From contig NZ_LSGQ01000001.1 of the NCBI RefSeq assembly GCF_001675285.1, forward strand, positions 124,001 through 188,000: a DNA stretch of 64,000 nt. Direction: 5' to 3'. Below the pieces are notes generated by a model. It did not search any database. It saw only the letters and a program-made list of their open reading frames with translations, and was not told where the DNA came from. Shown in pieces: positions 24,843 to 33,570 of this stretch. The stretch's first letter is position 1. Each line of letters opens with the position of its first letter. The translations under genes and the position numbers were made by a program. The DNA comes from Elizabethkingia miricola (GTDB lineage: Bacteria; Bacteroidota; Bacteroidia; Flavobacteriales; Weeksellaceae).

Positions 24843-26888
24843 ATGAAAAGACATATTACATATATCGCTGCAAGCTTTCTAATTTCAGGAATGATGGCAG
24901 CACAGAATATAGATCTTAACGCTATGCCTAAACCAGGGCCTACGCCAAGTATTAATATAACTTCTCCACAATCGTTTAAACTAAGCAATGGTCTTACTGT
25001 TCTTATAGTAGAGAATCATAAGCTTCCAAAGGTAAATGTTACCCTTAGGATGGACAGACCTCCTGTATACGAGGGAAAAGTAGCCGGAGTTAATAGCATT
25101 ATGGCAAGTCAGCTAGGTAATGGCACAACAACAATGTCTAAAGACGACTTTAACAAACGAGTTGATTTCCTTGGGGCTACAGTAAATTTTGGTTCTGGGA
25201 GTGCTTATGCCAATTCTTTATCTAAATATTTTCCTGAGGTTTTGGGTCTAATGGCAGATGCTGCAATTAATCCTAAATTCTCAGAAGAAGAAATTCAGAA
25301 ATCAAAAGAAAGATCTCTTGAAAGTCTGAAAAATAACGAAAAAAATGCCCAATTTCTTTCTTCCAAAGTTTCCAATGCAATCACATATGGAAAAAACACT
25401 GCAAGAGGAGAATTTGATACCGAAGAAACTGTAAAAGCTATACAACTAAAAGATGTTCAGGATGCTTACAATAAATATTTTGCCCCAAACAATGCTTATC
25501 TGGTTGTAGTTGGTGATGTTAAATTTGGTGATGCTAAGAAACTTATTGAGAAGAGTTTTGGAACCTGGAAGAAATCTAGTTTCACAATACCAAATATAAA
25601 TCCGGCAAATAACGTCGCAAAAACAGAAGTTGATGTCATTAATGTTCCAAGTGCTGTACAATCTGTTGTCTCAGTAGAGAACATTACAACATTAAAAATG
25701 AAGGATCCGCAATATTTTGCAGCTACACTCGCCAATTATATTCTTGGCGGCGGTGGAGAAGCTCGTCTTTTCATGAATCTTCGGGAAAAAAACGGATTTA
25801 CTTATGGAGCATATTCGTCATTCAATACTTCTAAATATTCTCCTTCTTTTTCAGCTGGTGCAAGTGTAAGAAATGATGTAACGGATAAAGCGGTAAAGGA
25901 ATTCATTAATGAGTTGAATGGTATTACAACCATTAAAGCGGAAGAATTGGCCAATGCAAAGGCAAAGTTAAAGGGAGATTTTATTCGTTCTATGGAAAGG
26001 CCTGAGACAATTGCTAATTTTGCAGTCAACTCAGCTATACAAAATTTGCCAAAAGATTTTTATACCAATTATCTTAAATCTATTGACAATGTAACAATAT
26101 CTGATGCTCAGAATGCTGCAAAGGCTAATATTTTACCTAATCAAAGTAGAATCTTCATTGCCGGGAAAGCAGCTGATATTTCCGAAGGGTTAGAAAAACT
26201 AGGCTATCCTGTAAATTATTATGATAAAGATGCTAATAAAACAGAGAAACCAGCTGCTAAAAAAGTAGACACCAATGTATCTGTAGCCAGCATTGCTGAT
26301 AAATATATCAATGCCGTAGGTGGTAAAGCTGCTATAGCAAAACTAACTTCTATCTCTTCTGAAGGTTCTGCTACTATGCAGGGAATGGAGCTTATTATTA
26401 AAAGCCAGAAAGCTCTTGGTGGTAAACTATTGCAAGAGGTAAGTGCTATGGGAAACACTGTTCAGAAAATGGCCTTTGATGGAAAAGATGGTTATATGAT
26501 GATGATGGGAAATAAGACACCTCTCCCTGAAGATATAAAAACTGCCTTGTTAAAAAACACTTCATTATTTGAAGAATTGGATTTCGCTAAAAAACCGGAG
26601 CTAAAAGTATCTGGTATAGAAAAAATTGGTGGAGAAGATTCTTATGTCATTAAAGATGGTAATAATATTTACTATTACAGTGTAAACAGCGGGTTAAAAA
26701 CCGGAGAAACCAAAACACAGAAAATGAACGGGCAGGAAATGACAATTCCAACTGTTTATAGCAACTATAAAGATGTAAATGGTGTAAAATTACCTCATAC
26801 TCTTTCTCAAAGTATGATGGGACAAGATTTAGTAACCAATATCAAATCTTATACCTTCAATACAGCTAAGGATACCGATTTTAAATAA
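24843..26888 (+). CDS. M16 family protein without HxxEH, with extra C-terminal domain
   Basis: The product of 681 residues has a signal peptide (ISGMMAAQ) and M16 folds over residues 40-460. The zinc motif is missing: the aligned region reads AGVNSIMASQLGNGTT. It still keeps the R/Y loop (GARLFMNLREKNGFTYGAYSSF), with GGGGEARLF, so it should be the non-catalytic partner of the preceding gene. Residues about 480-681 form a separate domain (YINAVGGKAAIAKLTSI, then YYYSVNSGLKTGETKTQKM) resembling LolA/LolB-like beta-rich sheets found in outer-membrane lipoproteins; that match is from pattern only. Confidence 0.88.
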   Translation: MKRHITYIAASFLISGMMAAQNIDLNAMPKPGPTPSINITSPQSFKLSNGLTVLIVENHKLPKVNVTLRMDRPPVYEGKVAGVNSIMASQLGNGTTTMSKDDFNKRVDFLGATVNFGSGSAYANSLSKYFPEVLGLMADAAINPKFSEEEIQKSKERSLESLKNNEKNAQFLSSKVSNAITYGKNTARGEFDTEETVKAIQLKDVQDAYNKYFAPNNAYLVVVGDVKFGDAKKLIEKSFGTWKKSSFTIPNINPANNVAKTEVDVINVPSAVQSVVSVENITTLKMKDPQYFAATLANYILGGGGEARLFMNLREKNGFTYGAYSSFNTSKYSPSFSAGASVRNDVTDKAVKEFINELNGITTIKAEELANAKAKLKGDFIRSMERPETIANFAVNSAIQNLPKDFYTNYLKSIDNVTISDAQNAAKANILPNQSRIFIAGKAADISEGLEKLGYPVNYYDKDANKTEKPAAKKVDTNVSVASIADKYINAVGGKAAIAKLTSISSEGSATMQGMELIIKSQKALGGKLLQEVSAMGNTVQKMAFDGKDGYMMMMGNKTPLPEDIKTALLKNTSLFEELDFAKKPELKVSGIEKIGGEDSYVIKDGNNIYYYSVNSGLKTGETKTQKMNGQEMTIPTVYSNYKDVNGVKLPHTLSQSMMGQDLVTNIKSYTFNTAKDTDFK

Positions 26889-26910
26889 ACCATCCTTTAA
26901 AGAACAAAGA

Positions 26911-26944
26911 AAATCCGGTGCAAAAATTTGCACCGGATTTTTTG
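26911..26944 (+). terminator. Terminator of the M16 operon
   Basis: A 14-bp stem, AAATCCGGTGCAAA (26911-26924) with TTTGCACCGGATTT (26927-26940), a 2-base centre and a T tract. Confidence 0.9.
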
Positions 26945-27019
26945 TTAAATATTGTTTACAATGTGTGGAATCTTAATTTAATTTTTGTAAATTAGGAAAA
27001 CCAAAATCCACAACTGAAT

Positions 27020-27103
27020 ATGATTAAGAAAGGCAAATCAGTAAAAAGATTCAAATTCAGAGTAAAAACTGCACCTAAAAGAGTTCAACAGAAAAAGCAT
27101 TGA
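27020..27103 (+). CDS. Putative 27-residue basic peptide
   Basis: An ATG frame between the M16 terminator and the convergent queG gene encodes a peptide of 27 residues with eleven Lys/Arg (MIKKGKSVKRFKFRVKTAP at the start) and a final KKH. It has its own promoter-like sequence: TTG at 26952-26954 and TAATTTTTG at 26979-26987, one base longer than the usual -7 box. The composition is that of small ribosomal or RNA-binding proteins. I do not recognise a family. Without homologues the call stays tentative, but nothing else explains a promoter and clean frame here. Confidence 0.5.
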   Translation: MIKKGKSVKRFKFRVKTAPKRVQQKKH

Positions 27104-27107
27104 TTTT

Positions 27108-28043
27108 CTAAGGATTTTTATCCGACAGAAAGTCAATGTTTCTTTTTAGGCCTGCGTATTTTGTTCGCTTCACAGGAGATTTCCTGAAAATTTCAGAAAA
27201 AATTTCCTGTGTAAGTTCTTTCCACTCTTTTTTGGAAAAGTTCTGCAGCGATTCATTTGGGTCAAAAAGAGGCTGTTGATGCGGTTTTGAGAATCTGTTC
27301 CAGGGGCAAACATCCTGGCAGATATCGCACCCAAACATCCAGTTCTGCATTTTCCCATGAAAATGCTCAGGAATCTCTTCTTTTAATTCTATGGTTGCAT
27401 AAGAAATACATTTGCTACCATCTATGATCTGATTATCCAATATAGCATCTGTGGGACAGGCTTCAATACACTTTCGGCATTTTCCACAGTGATCTGTTAC
27501 TGCGGTATCCGGAACTAATTCCAGCTCACAGATTATCTCTGCCAGAAAATAAAAAGACCCCTCTCCTTTTGTAATAAGATTGGCATTTTTTCCGACCCAC
27601 CCAATTCCGGATTTTTTTGCCCAGGCTCTTTCCAGTACCGGAGCCGAATCTACAAAAACCCTGAATCCAAACTCTCCTATTTCTTCCTGCAATTCAGCAA
27701 CAAATTCTCCAAGAATTTCTTTAATTACTTCATGATAATCTTTACCATAAGCGTATTTGGATATTTTAAAGCTATCATCGGTATTCAATACTTTACGGGG
27801 GAAATAATTGTAGGAAAAAGAAATTACAGATTTACTTCCTTCCACCAGCAAACGAGGATCCAGACGCTTATCGAAATAATTTTCCATATAGCGCATTTCA
27901 CCATTCAGATTCCTTGTGAGCCAATTTTCAAGAGAACGCGCTTCCTCTTCCAAAAACTCAGCTTTGGAAATACCACAAGCCAGAAAGCCAAAGTCTTTTG
28001 CTTTCTGTTTTATAATTGCTGTATTTTTTTCAGCCAGATTCAT
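27108..28043 (-). CDS. queG: Epoxyqueuosine reductase QueG
   Basis: The product of 311 residues catalyses the last step of queuosine synthesis in tRNA, reducing epoxyqueuosine with a cobalamin cofactor and two [4Fe-4S] clusters. Cys186, 189, 192 and 196 ([13 protein letters not shown]) and Cys212, 239, 242 and 246 ([12 protein letters not shown]) are the ferredoxin-like ligands. [12 protein letters not shown] holds the catalytic Asp132. The length matches the short QueG form without the C-terminal HEAT repeats. Its -7 box (TATTTTTG at 28049-28056) is only 5 bases from the ATG, which suggests a nearly leaderless mRNA. Confidence 0.95.
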   Translation of the reverse strand: MNLAEKNTAIIKQKAKDFGFLACGISKAEFLEEEARSLENWLTRNLNGEMRYMENYFDKRLDPRLLVEGSKSVISFSYNYFPRKVLNTDDSFKISKYAYGKDYHEVIKEILGEFVAELQEEIGEFGFRVFVDSAPVLERAWAKKSGIGWVGKNANLITKGEGSFYFLAEIICELELVPDTAVTDHCGKCRKCIEACPTDAILDNQIIDGSKCISYATIELKEEIPEHFHGKMQNWMFGCDICQDVCPWNRFSKPHQQPLFDPNESLQNFSKKEWKELTQEIFSEIFRKSPVKRTKYAGLKRNIDFLSDKNP

Positions 28044-28048
28044 AGGTG

Positions 28049-28056
28049 CAAAAATA
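28049..28056 (-). promoter_or_regulatory. -7 box of queG, next to the start codon
   Basis: TATTTTTG followed by CACCT and then ATG 28043 on the minus strand. Confidence 0.5.
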
Positions 28057-28092
28057 CTGAGAAAATTATACTTCTGTCATTTTACGTTTTCG

Positions 28093-28100
28093 TAATTTTG
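28093..28100 (+). promoter_or_regulatory. -7 box of the e(P4)-type phosphatase gene
   Basis: TAATTTTG followed by CA, the common TAnnTTTGCA form, 28 bases before ATG 28129. Confidence 0.6.
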
Positions 28101-28128
28101 CAAAGCTTTGAAAAAGAAATTTTAGATT

Positions 28129-28932
28129 ATGAAGAAAATATTGCTTACAGGAGGTTTAATTTTATCTTTTATTTCCTGCTCTGCTCAGAAAGCAGATCAT
28201 GACACCAAAGATTTAGTTAATGCTACCGCATGGATGCAAAATGCCGGAGAATATAAAGCCTTAACTATCCAGGCCTATCAGCTAGCACAAATTCGTTTAG
28301 CACAAATCATTACACAAGAGGCATCGGAAAAGCCAAGAGCTATTGTTTTGGATATAGATGAGACTGTACTGGACAATTCTCCTTATCAGGCTTATCAGAT
28401 TGAAAACAAAAAGAACTTCAGCCAGGAAGACTGGAACAAATGGACGAAACTTGCTCAGGCTGAGCCTATCGCCGGAGCTTTAAATTTCCTGAACTTTACA
28501 AAAAATAATGGTGTAGAGATTTTCTATGTTTCCAACAGAAGTGAAACAGAAAGAGTTCCAACTCTTGAAAACCTTCAGAAGAAAAACTTTCCATATGCAG
28601 ATAATGATCACCTTATCTTAAAAACAGATAAGTCAAGTAAGGAAAGCAGACGCCAGAAACTTGCTGAAAAATACAATATCGTTTTGTTCTTCGGAGATAA
28701 CCTAAGCGATTTTTCAGATATTTATTATTATAATAATGAAGGCAAAACTTCATCTGAGAAAGTTTTAGAGCATCCTGAATTATTCGGAAGCAAATTCATT
28801 ATTCTTCCAAATGCTATGTACGGAGACTGGGAAAGCTCTATGTACAAAAAGAATACAGACAAAAAATTAAGCAACGAACAGGTAAAGATGAAAAGCCTCC
28901 GTTCCTTTACAACTCAAAATATTAATCAATAA
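28129..28932 (+). CDS. 5'-nucleotidase, lipoprotein e(P4) family (class C acid phosphatase)
   Basis: The product of 267 residues is a lipoprotein (lipobox FISC, Cys17) with the HAD-type DDDD phosphatase motif: Asp75 and Asp77 in VLDIDETVLDNS, and a later FFGDNLSDF. SNRSETERVPTLENLQKK matches the class C acid phosphatase family. In Haemophilus the homologue e(P4) dephosphorylates NMN and nucleotides at the outer membrane; a similar salvage role is expected here. The rhodanese gene follows after 12 bases and is probably co-transcribed. Confidence 0.94.
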   Translation: MKKILLTGGLILSFISCSAQKADHDTKDLVNATAWMQNAGEYKALTIQAYQLAQIRLAQIITQEASEKPRAIVLDIDETVLDNSPYQAYQIENKKNFSQEDWNKWTKLAQAEPIAGALNFLNFTKNNGVEIFYVSNRSETERVPTLENLQKKNFPYADNDHLILKTDKSSKESRRQKLAEKYNIVLFFGDNLSDFSDIYYYNNEGKTSSEKVLEHPELFGSKFIILPNAMYGDWESSMYKKNTDKKLSNEQVKMKSLRSFTTQNINQ

Positions 28933-28944
28933 AAATTTTATAAC

Positions 28945-29232
28945 ATGATTGAAGACGTATTAAAAGCAGGAAATTATCATCTTATCGATGTGCGCGAACC
29001 TATGGAACTTGAAATGAATGGCGCTATCGACGAAGCCACTAATATTCCATTAGGAGAAATCGAAGAGAGACAGGATGAAATAAAAGGTCTTGAAGGTAAT
29101 GTAATCTTCTTCTGCCGCTCTGGCAACCGTTCCGGACAGGCTACGGAATTCTTCAAAGCTCAGGGGCTTGATAATGTATATAATGGTGGTGGTTACGAAG
29201 ACATGCAACAGTCTTTGGACAATGTAAAGTAA
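28945..29232 (+). CDS. Rhodanese-like domain protein
   Basis: The product of 95 residues is a single rhodanese domain: HLIDVREPMELEMNGAI at the start and the active-site loop FFCRSGNRSGQA with the persulfide Cys. A signal peptide is absent, so it is cytoplasmic. Such proteins carry sulfur as a persulfide or act in sulfur relay; the partner cannot be named. It is the last gene before a strong terminator. Confidence 0.93.
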   Translation: MIEDVLKAGNYHLIDVREPMELEMNGAIDEATNIPLGEIEERQDEIKGLEGNVIFFCRSGNRSGQATEFFKAQGLDNVYNGGGYEDMQQSLDNVK

Positions 29233-29256
29233 TTGATCACTACAGCAATAAATAAA

Positions 29257-29287
29257 AACTCCCGGCTTATATAAGCCGGGAATTTTT
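29257..29287. terminator. Bidirectional terminator between the rhodanese and fimbrillin-like genes
   Basis: CCCGGCTTAT (29261-29270) meets ATAAGCCGGG (29271-29280) with A-rich and T-rich flanks, serving genes converging from both sides. Confidence 0.88.
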
Positions 29288-29312
29288 TATGATTTAAAAT
29301 ACTATTCAAACT

Positions 29313-30806
29313 TTAAGGATCACAAGTAACAATCTTTTTCCCGGTTCCCTGTCCGGACATATATGTTGCACCTTCAACTCGTTGCGTTGCTCTTACGGTA
29401 TTGGTACCTGTTGTATTCCATGTAATGGTATTAAATTTATTAGTTCCACTCAATACTAATGGAAACAATGGCCCTTTAGCAGCTTTGCTTCCAAACATAG
29501 AAACTGAACCGTCTTTACCAATAACGACTCTTATCAAAGGGTTATTTTTATCTCCCTCCATGCTATAAATAGCTGGAATACCTCCAGATTGCCAGGCTGA
29601 TCCATCCTGAAACTTAACATTCTGAGGATAAGTGTTACTACCTACCTGAAACTGAATTTCCTCGGTAGCCAGCTGAACTCCGTTAATCGTAAGGTTAAAT
29701 GAGTTGTCTAATGAATAAATATCGAATACAAAGCCAAAGTCTGTAGCTGGGAAAGAAAAATTCTGAGCTACTCCATCTTTTACAGCAAATCCAGTGGGAT
29801 TAATATCCTGTCTGCATGGTCCAAATCTAAGATTAAGATTATACTTAACTCCAGGTGTAATATTCACTTTATTTATTTTTAAGCTTTTAGAAACACCGTC
29901 AAGCGTTACCGTTCCAATATTAAGTTCACCTTCAGGAGTAGTGGTATTTGTTTTTGCAATCACCTGAGTTTCATTGCTGGTTACTATTGGCTGATTCTGA
30001 GGAGCAGGAAAATTAACAGACTGACCACTCATTATCGAATTATTATAAGTAATAGCATCTGTAGCAAAGCTCAAATCTGCAGAAGTAAATGCAGGAGTAA
30101 AAGCTGCATTATTAACCACAGAAATATTTCCAACCTGTCTTGCATCCAGCTTAGTAGTAATCTTACTGAATTGGTGTCTCAATACAACGTCAAGTGTGTT
30201 ATCCTTATTACCTGTTACCGTCATATTCTTTTTGAAATACATAAGATCTCCATTAATCCCTGCTATTTTAGCAGTATTCAATGGTGCTTTATCCACTGCT
30301 GTATTAGGTGTACTTGCATTAGTATTGAGAGAATAAGCAACAAATGTATAATTCTGACCTCCATCTAAAATAAAACCGTCGGTTTCATTTTTTTTGTAAG
30401 TAAATTCTTTATAATCTTTATACACACCATTTTTATCATATACAATAACTCTGTACTTTACACCGTCTGCAAGTTCTTTAGGAACAATAGTAGCTGCTCT
30501 GGATTTAACGGTTGCCTGAGTTGGTACAAAAGATTTAGGAATAAGAGTAGCCGTAACAAAAGTATCTCCGTCGAAAGGAACAATTGCTTTCTGAGCAGTT
30601 CCAATATTTGCTCCTCTGTGATTTGCGGAAGCCTGCATTACTGGCAATTCTTCTACATTCTCAATTCCCTTTAAATTGATTTTCACATTAAAAGCAGATT
30701 TGTTTATTCCACTTTCGTCTATACTGTTATCTGTACTTCGACACGATGTTATGGCAAAAGATAATGCGAGCAGCGAGCAACCCGCAGCTTGTAATTTAAA
30801 ATTCAT
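29313..30806 (-). CDS. Fimbrillin-like (Mfa-like) lipoprotein, cassette C
   Basis: The product of 497 residues has lipoprotein signal ALSFAITSC (Cys22) and an Mfa_like_1-type N-terminal domain: FNVKINLKGI, KYRVIVYDKNG, DGGQNYTFVAYS and LDVVLRHQFSKITTKLDARQ. The C-terminal part (DFGFVFDIYSLDNSFNLTINGVQL, then VVIGKDGSVSMFG, and a final GTGKKIVTCDP) closely parallels the C-terminus of the next lipoprotein (31373-32956), so the two are paralogues of a different type from the FISUMP-ended ones. Surface pilus or anchor role is inferred. The start is 33 bases after the small gene at 30840-31016. Confidence 0.85.
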   Translation of the reverse strand: MNFKLQAAGCSLLALSFAITSCRSTDNSIDESGINKSAFNVKINLKGIENVEELPVMQASANHRGANIGTAQKAIVPFDGDTFVTATLIPKSFVPTQATVKSRAATIVPKELADGVKYRVIVYDKNGVYKDYKEFTYKKNETDGFILDGGQNYTFVAYSLNTNASTPNTAVDKAPLNTAKIAGINGDLMYFKKNMTVTGNKDNTLDVVLRHQFSKITTKLDARQVGNISVVNNAAFTPAFTSADLSFATDAITYNNSIMSGQSVNFPAPQNQPIVTSNETQVIAKTNTTTPEGELNIGTVTLDGVSKSLKINKVNITPGVKYNLNLRFGPCRQDINPTGFAVKDGVAQNFSFPATDFGFVFDIYSLDNSFNLTINGVQLATEEIQFQVGSNTYPQNVKFQDGSAWQSGGIPAIYSMEGDKNNPLIRVVIGKDGSVSMFGSKAAKGPLFPLVLSGTNKFNTITWNTTGTNTVRATQRVEGATYMSGQGTGKKIVTCDP

Positions 30807-30839
30807 TTATTTGTTTTTTTGTGTTAGTCTATAGAGATA

Positions 30840-31016
30840 TTACCATTCAATAGTACGGTTATCATCATCACCCTGTATCCATTCTTCCTGGACTGCTCCA
30901 CCACTATTTGGTGGAAGCACTTTTGCTGATCCAGCAGCAACTCCCTGCTCCATTTCAAGAAATAAAACTTCCACTACAGGAGCAGAATACTCCTGTTTTT
31001 GATCATTTTTCATCAT
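30840..31016 (-). CDS. 58-residue acidic protein preceding a fimbrillin-like lipoprotein (cassette C)
   Basis: This short frame runs from a double ATG (31014-31016, 31011-31013) to TAA 30840-30842. The product (MMKNDQKQEYSAPVVEV at the start, then FLEMEQGVAAGSAKVLPP and a final GDDDNRTIEW) aligns without gaps over all 58 residues with the products of 32998-33174 and 35317-35493. There is no signal peptide or membrane segment. Its small size makes it easy to miss. The conserved frame, the conserved stop position and the identical placement upstream of a lipoprotein gene show it is real. Function unknown. Confidence 0.85.
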   Translation of the reverse strand: MMKNDQKQEYSAPVVEVLFLEMEQGVAAGSAKVLPPNSGGAVQEEWIQGDDDNRTIEW

Positions 31017-31372
31017 TTCGTTCTAATCGTTTGTAAATTATCATCATTCGGTTTTTATTTTTATACTTCTATGAGTAAATCAAATCACCAAAAATACTTT
31101 ATAATAAAACAATTAAAGTAAAATAAGACAACCATCATTCAAACATAAAATACAACTAATTGAAAATCAGTATTTTATATAAAAGTAAAAACAGGTATGC
31201 AATTTACAATTTTTATTTAGCTTATAAAAGTGAATTATTCTAAACGAAATAAAAATCATATTATTTAGAACAAACATATATAAAATAAAAAATCAAATAA
31301 AACTTTATAAATATTTGAAACAAAAAAAAGGTCTCTGGAATACCAGAGACCTTTTAGATAATATATCTTTTT
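31017..31372. other. AT-rich intergenic region between cassettes
   Basis: These 356 bases hold the terminator of the upstream cassette (31326-31355) and several minus-strand TAnnTTTG matches (31089-31096, 31140-31147, 31271-31278), at least some of which are chance in such AT-rich DNA. I see no gene. Confidence 0.6.
31326..31355 (-). terminator. Terminator of cassette B
   Basis: AAAAGGTCTCTGG (31326-31338) pairs with CCAGAGACCTTTT (31343-31355) over a 4-base loop. The minus-strand reading ends in a run of T. Confidence 0.92.
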
Positions 31373-32956
31373 TTATGGGCAAGTAACAACCTTTCTACCT
31401 GTACCTTTACCAATAAATTTGGTTAATCCGGTTACTAACTGAGTAACTGTCACAGGGTTTATTGCAGTAGAATTCCACGTTACCTTATTAAACAAAGCAG
31501 TATTAAACAACTCTAGTGGCTCCAACGTTCCTGCGGTAGACCTTTTCCCCATCATAGAAACAGAACCATCCGGCCCGATTGTTATCCTCACAACAGGGCT
31601 TGCTGCATTTCCGGTAATATTATAAACCTCCTGAACCCCTTTAGTAGTATCACCATATAATGCTCCATCAGATTTAAAACGGATATTAACAGGATAATTA
31701 GGTACCCCTCCCTGGAATTGAATTTCCTGATTAGACAAATCGACTCCGTTAACGTTTAAGTTAAAAGAATTATCTAATTCATATACATCAAATACGAATC
31801 CTGCATCTGCAGCAGGGAAATTAAAGCTTTGGGTAAGCCGTGTATTTCCTGTATTCCCTGGGTCACTCATTGAAAAGTCAAAAGCCGGAGTCGCTACATC
31901 TGTACATGCAAATTTTAACTTAAGGTTGTACTTAAATCCTGGTTTTGCAACAATATTAGGAATTGAGATAGCATTCTTAGTCTTTGTACCAACCTGCATA
32001 GATACAATTGTTAGCGTTGCCATATCTGAAGCTGCAGCACCCGGATTAGCAAACAACAAAGGAGAACTAGTCCATACAGCACTAGTAGTTGGATTCCCAG
32101 TAAAATTAACAGCTTTACCAATACCAGCTGCACCAAAGGTAACCGTTCCATCAGAGAGCTTTAGCACATTTCCTGTAGCACGATGATTACTCATAACCGG
32201 CGTACTAATTGACTGAATACCATTACCCGGAGAAACTGCACTAGCATCAATAATTGTTGTGATTTGGCTAAATTTATGTTTAAATACAACACTTAATAAA
32301 TTATCACCTTTAGTCACTCTAACATTATCTGCTCTGAAATACATCAAATCATTATTTCCAGATGTCGCAGGCAAAGACGTAACTGAAAGATTCGTTGTCG
32401 GTGCTGCACCCGGATCTGTTGAACTATTAAAAGAATAGACTACAAAGGTATATTTATTAAGCGATTCAGTATCTCCATCCAACGTCATATCTGCACTAGT
32501 AGAATTTGTTCCTGCAGTAGGAGCAGATCCCCCTGAGGCATTGATTGTATAAAGTTTCTGTCCTATATAGGTATCTCCTCTATAGACAACCACTCTAAAT
32601 GCTACACCCTGAACTAAATTAACACCTCCAGCTGCAATTGGATTAACAGACGCCTGAGCCGTACTTCCCTTTAAAGAAACCACGGGTGTCATTGTTACGA
32701 TAAACGCCTGATCTCCCACTATAAGATTACTAACCTGTTCTTTCATAGCAGAACCAGCATTCTTCGTTGAAGCCAATGGTTCAATATCTTGACCTTCAAA
32801 ATCATCCCCAGTCAGGTTAAATTTTAAAAGGGCTGAACCATTCACCATTTCGTTTCCCCCGTTATTTTCTACAGCACTATCAGTGCTTCTGCATGATACA
32901 GCCAATAAAGACAATGATAACATCGCCATAGCTGTAGTAATTTTTATATTTTTCAT
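31373..32956 (-). CDS. Fimbrillin-like (Mfa-like) lipoprotein, cassette B
   Basis: I chose ATG 32956 (MKNIKITTAMAM), which places a clean lipoprotein signal (LSLLAVSC) at the N-terminus; the longer frame from 33004 overlaps the small gene. The mature part has LKFNLTGDDF, AFRVVVYRGDTYIG, KYTFVVYSF and LLSVVFKHKFSQITTIIDAS, all Mfa-like landmarks. The C-terminal block (DAGFVFDVYELDNSFNLNVNGVDL, ITIGPDGSVSMMG, GTGRKVVTCP) is shared with the lipoprotein of cassette C. Length is 527 residues. Pilus or adhesin function is a family-based inference. Confidence 0.85.
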   Translation of the reverse strand: MKNIKITTAMAMLSLSLLAVSCRSTDSAVENNGGNEMVNGSALLKFNLTGDDFEGQDIEPLASTKNAGSAMKEQVSNLIVGDQAFIVTMTPVVSLKGSTAQASVNPIAAGGVNLVQGVAFRVVVYRGDTYIGQKLYTINASGGSAPTAGTNSTSADMTLDGDTESLNKYTFVVYSFNSSTDPGAAPTTNLSVTSLPATSGNNDLMYFRADNVRVTKGDNLLSVVFKHKFSQITTIIDASAVSPGNGIQSISTPVMSNHRATGNVLKLSDGTVTFGAAGIGKAVNFTGNPTTSAVWTSSPLLFANPGAAASDMATLTIVSMQVGTKTKNAISIPNIVAKPGFKYNLKLKFACTDVATPAFDFSMSDPGNTGNTRLTQSFNFPAADAGFVFDVYELDNSFNLNVNGVDLSNQEIQFQGGVPNYPVNIRFKSDGALYGDTTKGVQEVYNITGNAASPVVRITIGPDGSVSMMGKRSTAGTLEPLELFNTALFNKVTWNSTAINPVTVTQLVTGLTKFIGKGTGRKVVTCP

Positions 32957-32997
32957 TTGTTTGTAAGTTCGTAGTTTTACTTCATTCATTATAAATT

Positions 32998-33174
32998 TTA
33001 CCATTCTATAGTTCTGCCATCATCAGTATCAGGATCCCATTGTTCCTGTACATTACCACCGGAATCAGGAGGCAATACTCTTGCTGATCCTGTTGCGATC
33101 CCCTCTTCAACCTCCACTAAGGAAGTTTCAAATTCAGGAGAAACATACTCTTCTTTTTGAAAATTACTCATCAT
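32998..33174 (-). CDS. 58-residue acidic protein preceding a fimbrillin-like lipoprotein (cassette B)
   Basis: I start the gene at 33174 because MMSNFQKEEYVSP then lines up residue for residue with its two homologues; a longer frame from 33201 adds nine non-conserved residues. The product contains LVEVEEGIATGSARVLPP and ends TDDGRTIEW. Its stop lies 41 bases before the lipoprotein ATG. No signal peptide is present. See the homologues at 30840-31016 and 35317-35493. Function unknown. Confidence 0.85.
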   Translation of the reverse strand: MMSNFQKEEYVSPEFETSLVEVEEGIATGSARVLPPDSGGNVQEQWDPDTDDGRTIEW

Positions 33175-33347
33175 TAATACTTTGTTTATATTATTATTCA
33201 TTTGTTGTCATATGGTCTTTCATTTTTAAAATAAGATTGCTAACAGGAAAAAATTCACTAAGAATTATTCAACAAAACAGCATAACCTTCACCATAAGAA
33301 TACAAACTCCTAATAATCAAATCTTATTAAAAGATGAAAATTTACGA

Positions 33348-33377
33348 CAAATTTATATCATATTTTCAAATAACCAA
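33348..33377 (-). promoter_or_regulatory. Promoter of cassette B
   Basis: On the minus strand TTG (33375-33377) is followed after 19 bases by TAAATTTG (33348-33355), the best full match to the Bacteroidota promoter in the cassettes. It predicts a leader of about 165 bases before ATG 33174. Confidence 0.6.
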
Positions 33378-33539
33378 AAAATATGATATTATGCAAATAT
33401 TAATTCAAACATATTTTATAATTATTAATTAATATTTATCAATATAATTTTACAGTAAAAAAATAATAATCATTAATTTTATAAATAAAATTCAATCAAT
33501 CCACATCAGGAATTCAATTTTTATTTCTATCAAAAAAAA

Positions 33540-33568
33540 CTCCTTTAGTCAAAAAAAGACTAAAGGAG
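33540..33568 (-). terminator. Terminator of cassette A
   Basis: CTCCTTTAGTC (33540-33550) pairs with GACTAAAGGAG (33558-33568) over a loop of seven A. The minus-strand reading ends in a T tract. Confidence 0.88.
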
Positions 33569-33570
33569 CT

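Noticed and set aside
31017-31325. Additional TAnnTTTG boxes upstream of cassette C
   Set aside because: Several matches occur, none with TTG at the right distance; in such AT-rich DNA they are expected by chance, so I did not name a promoter.
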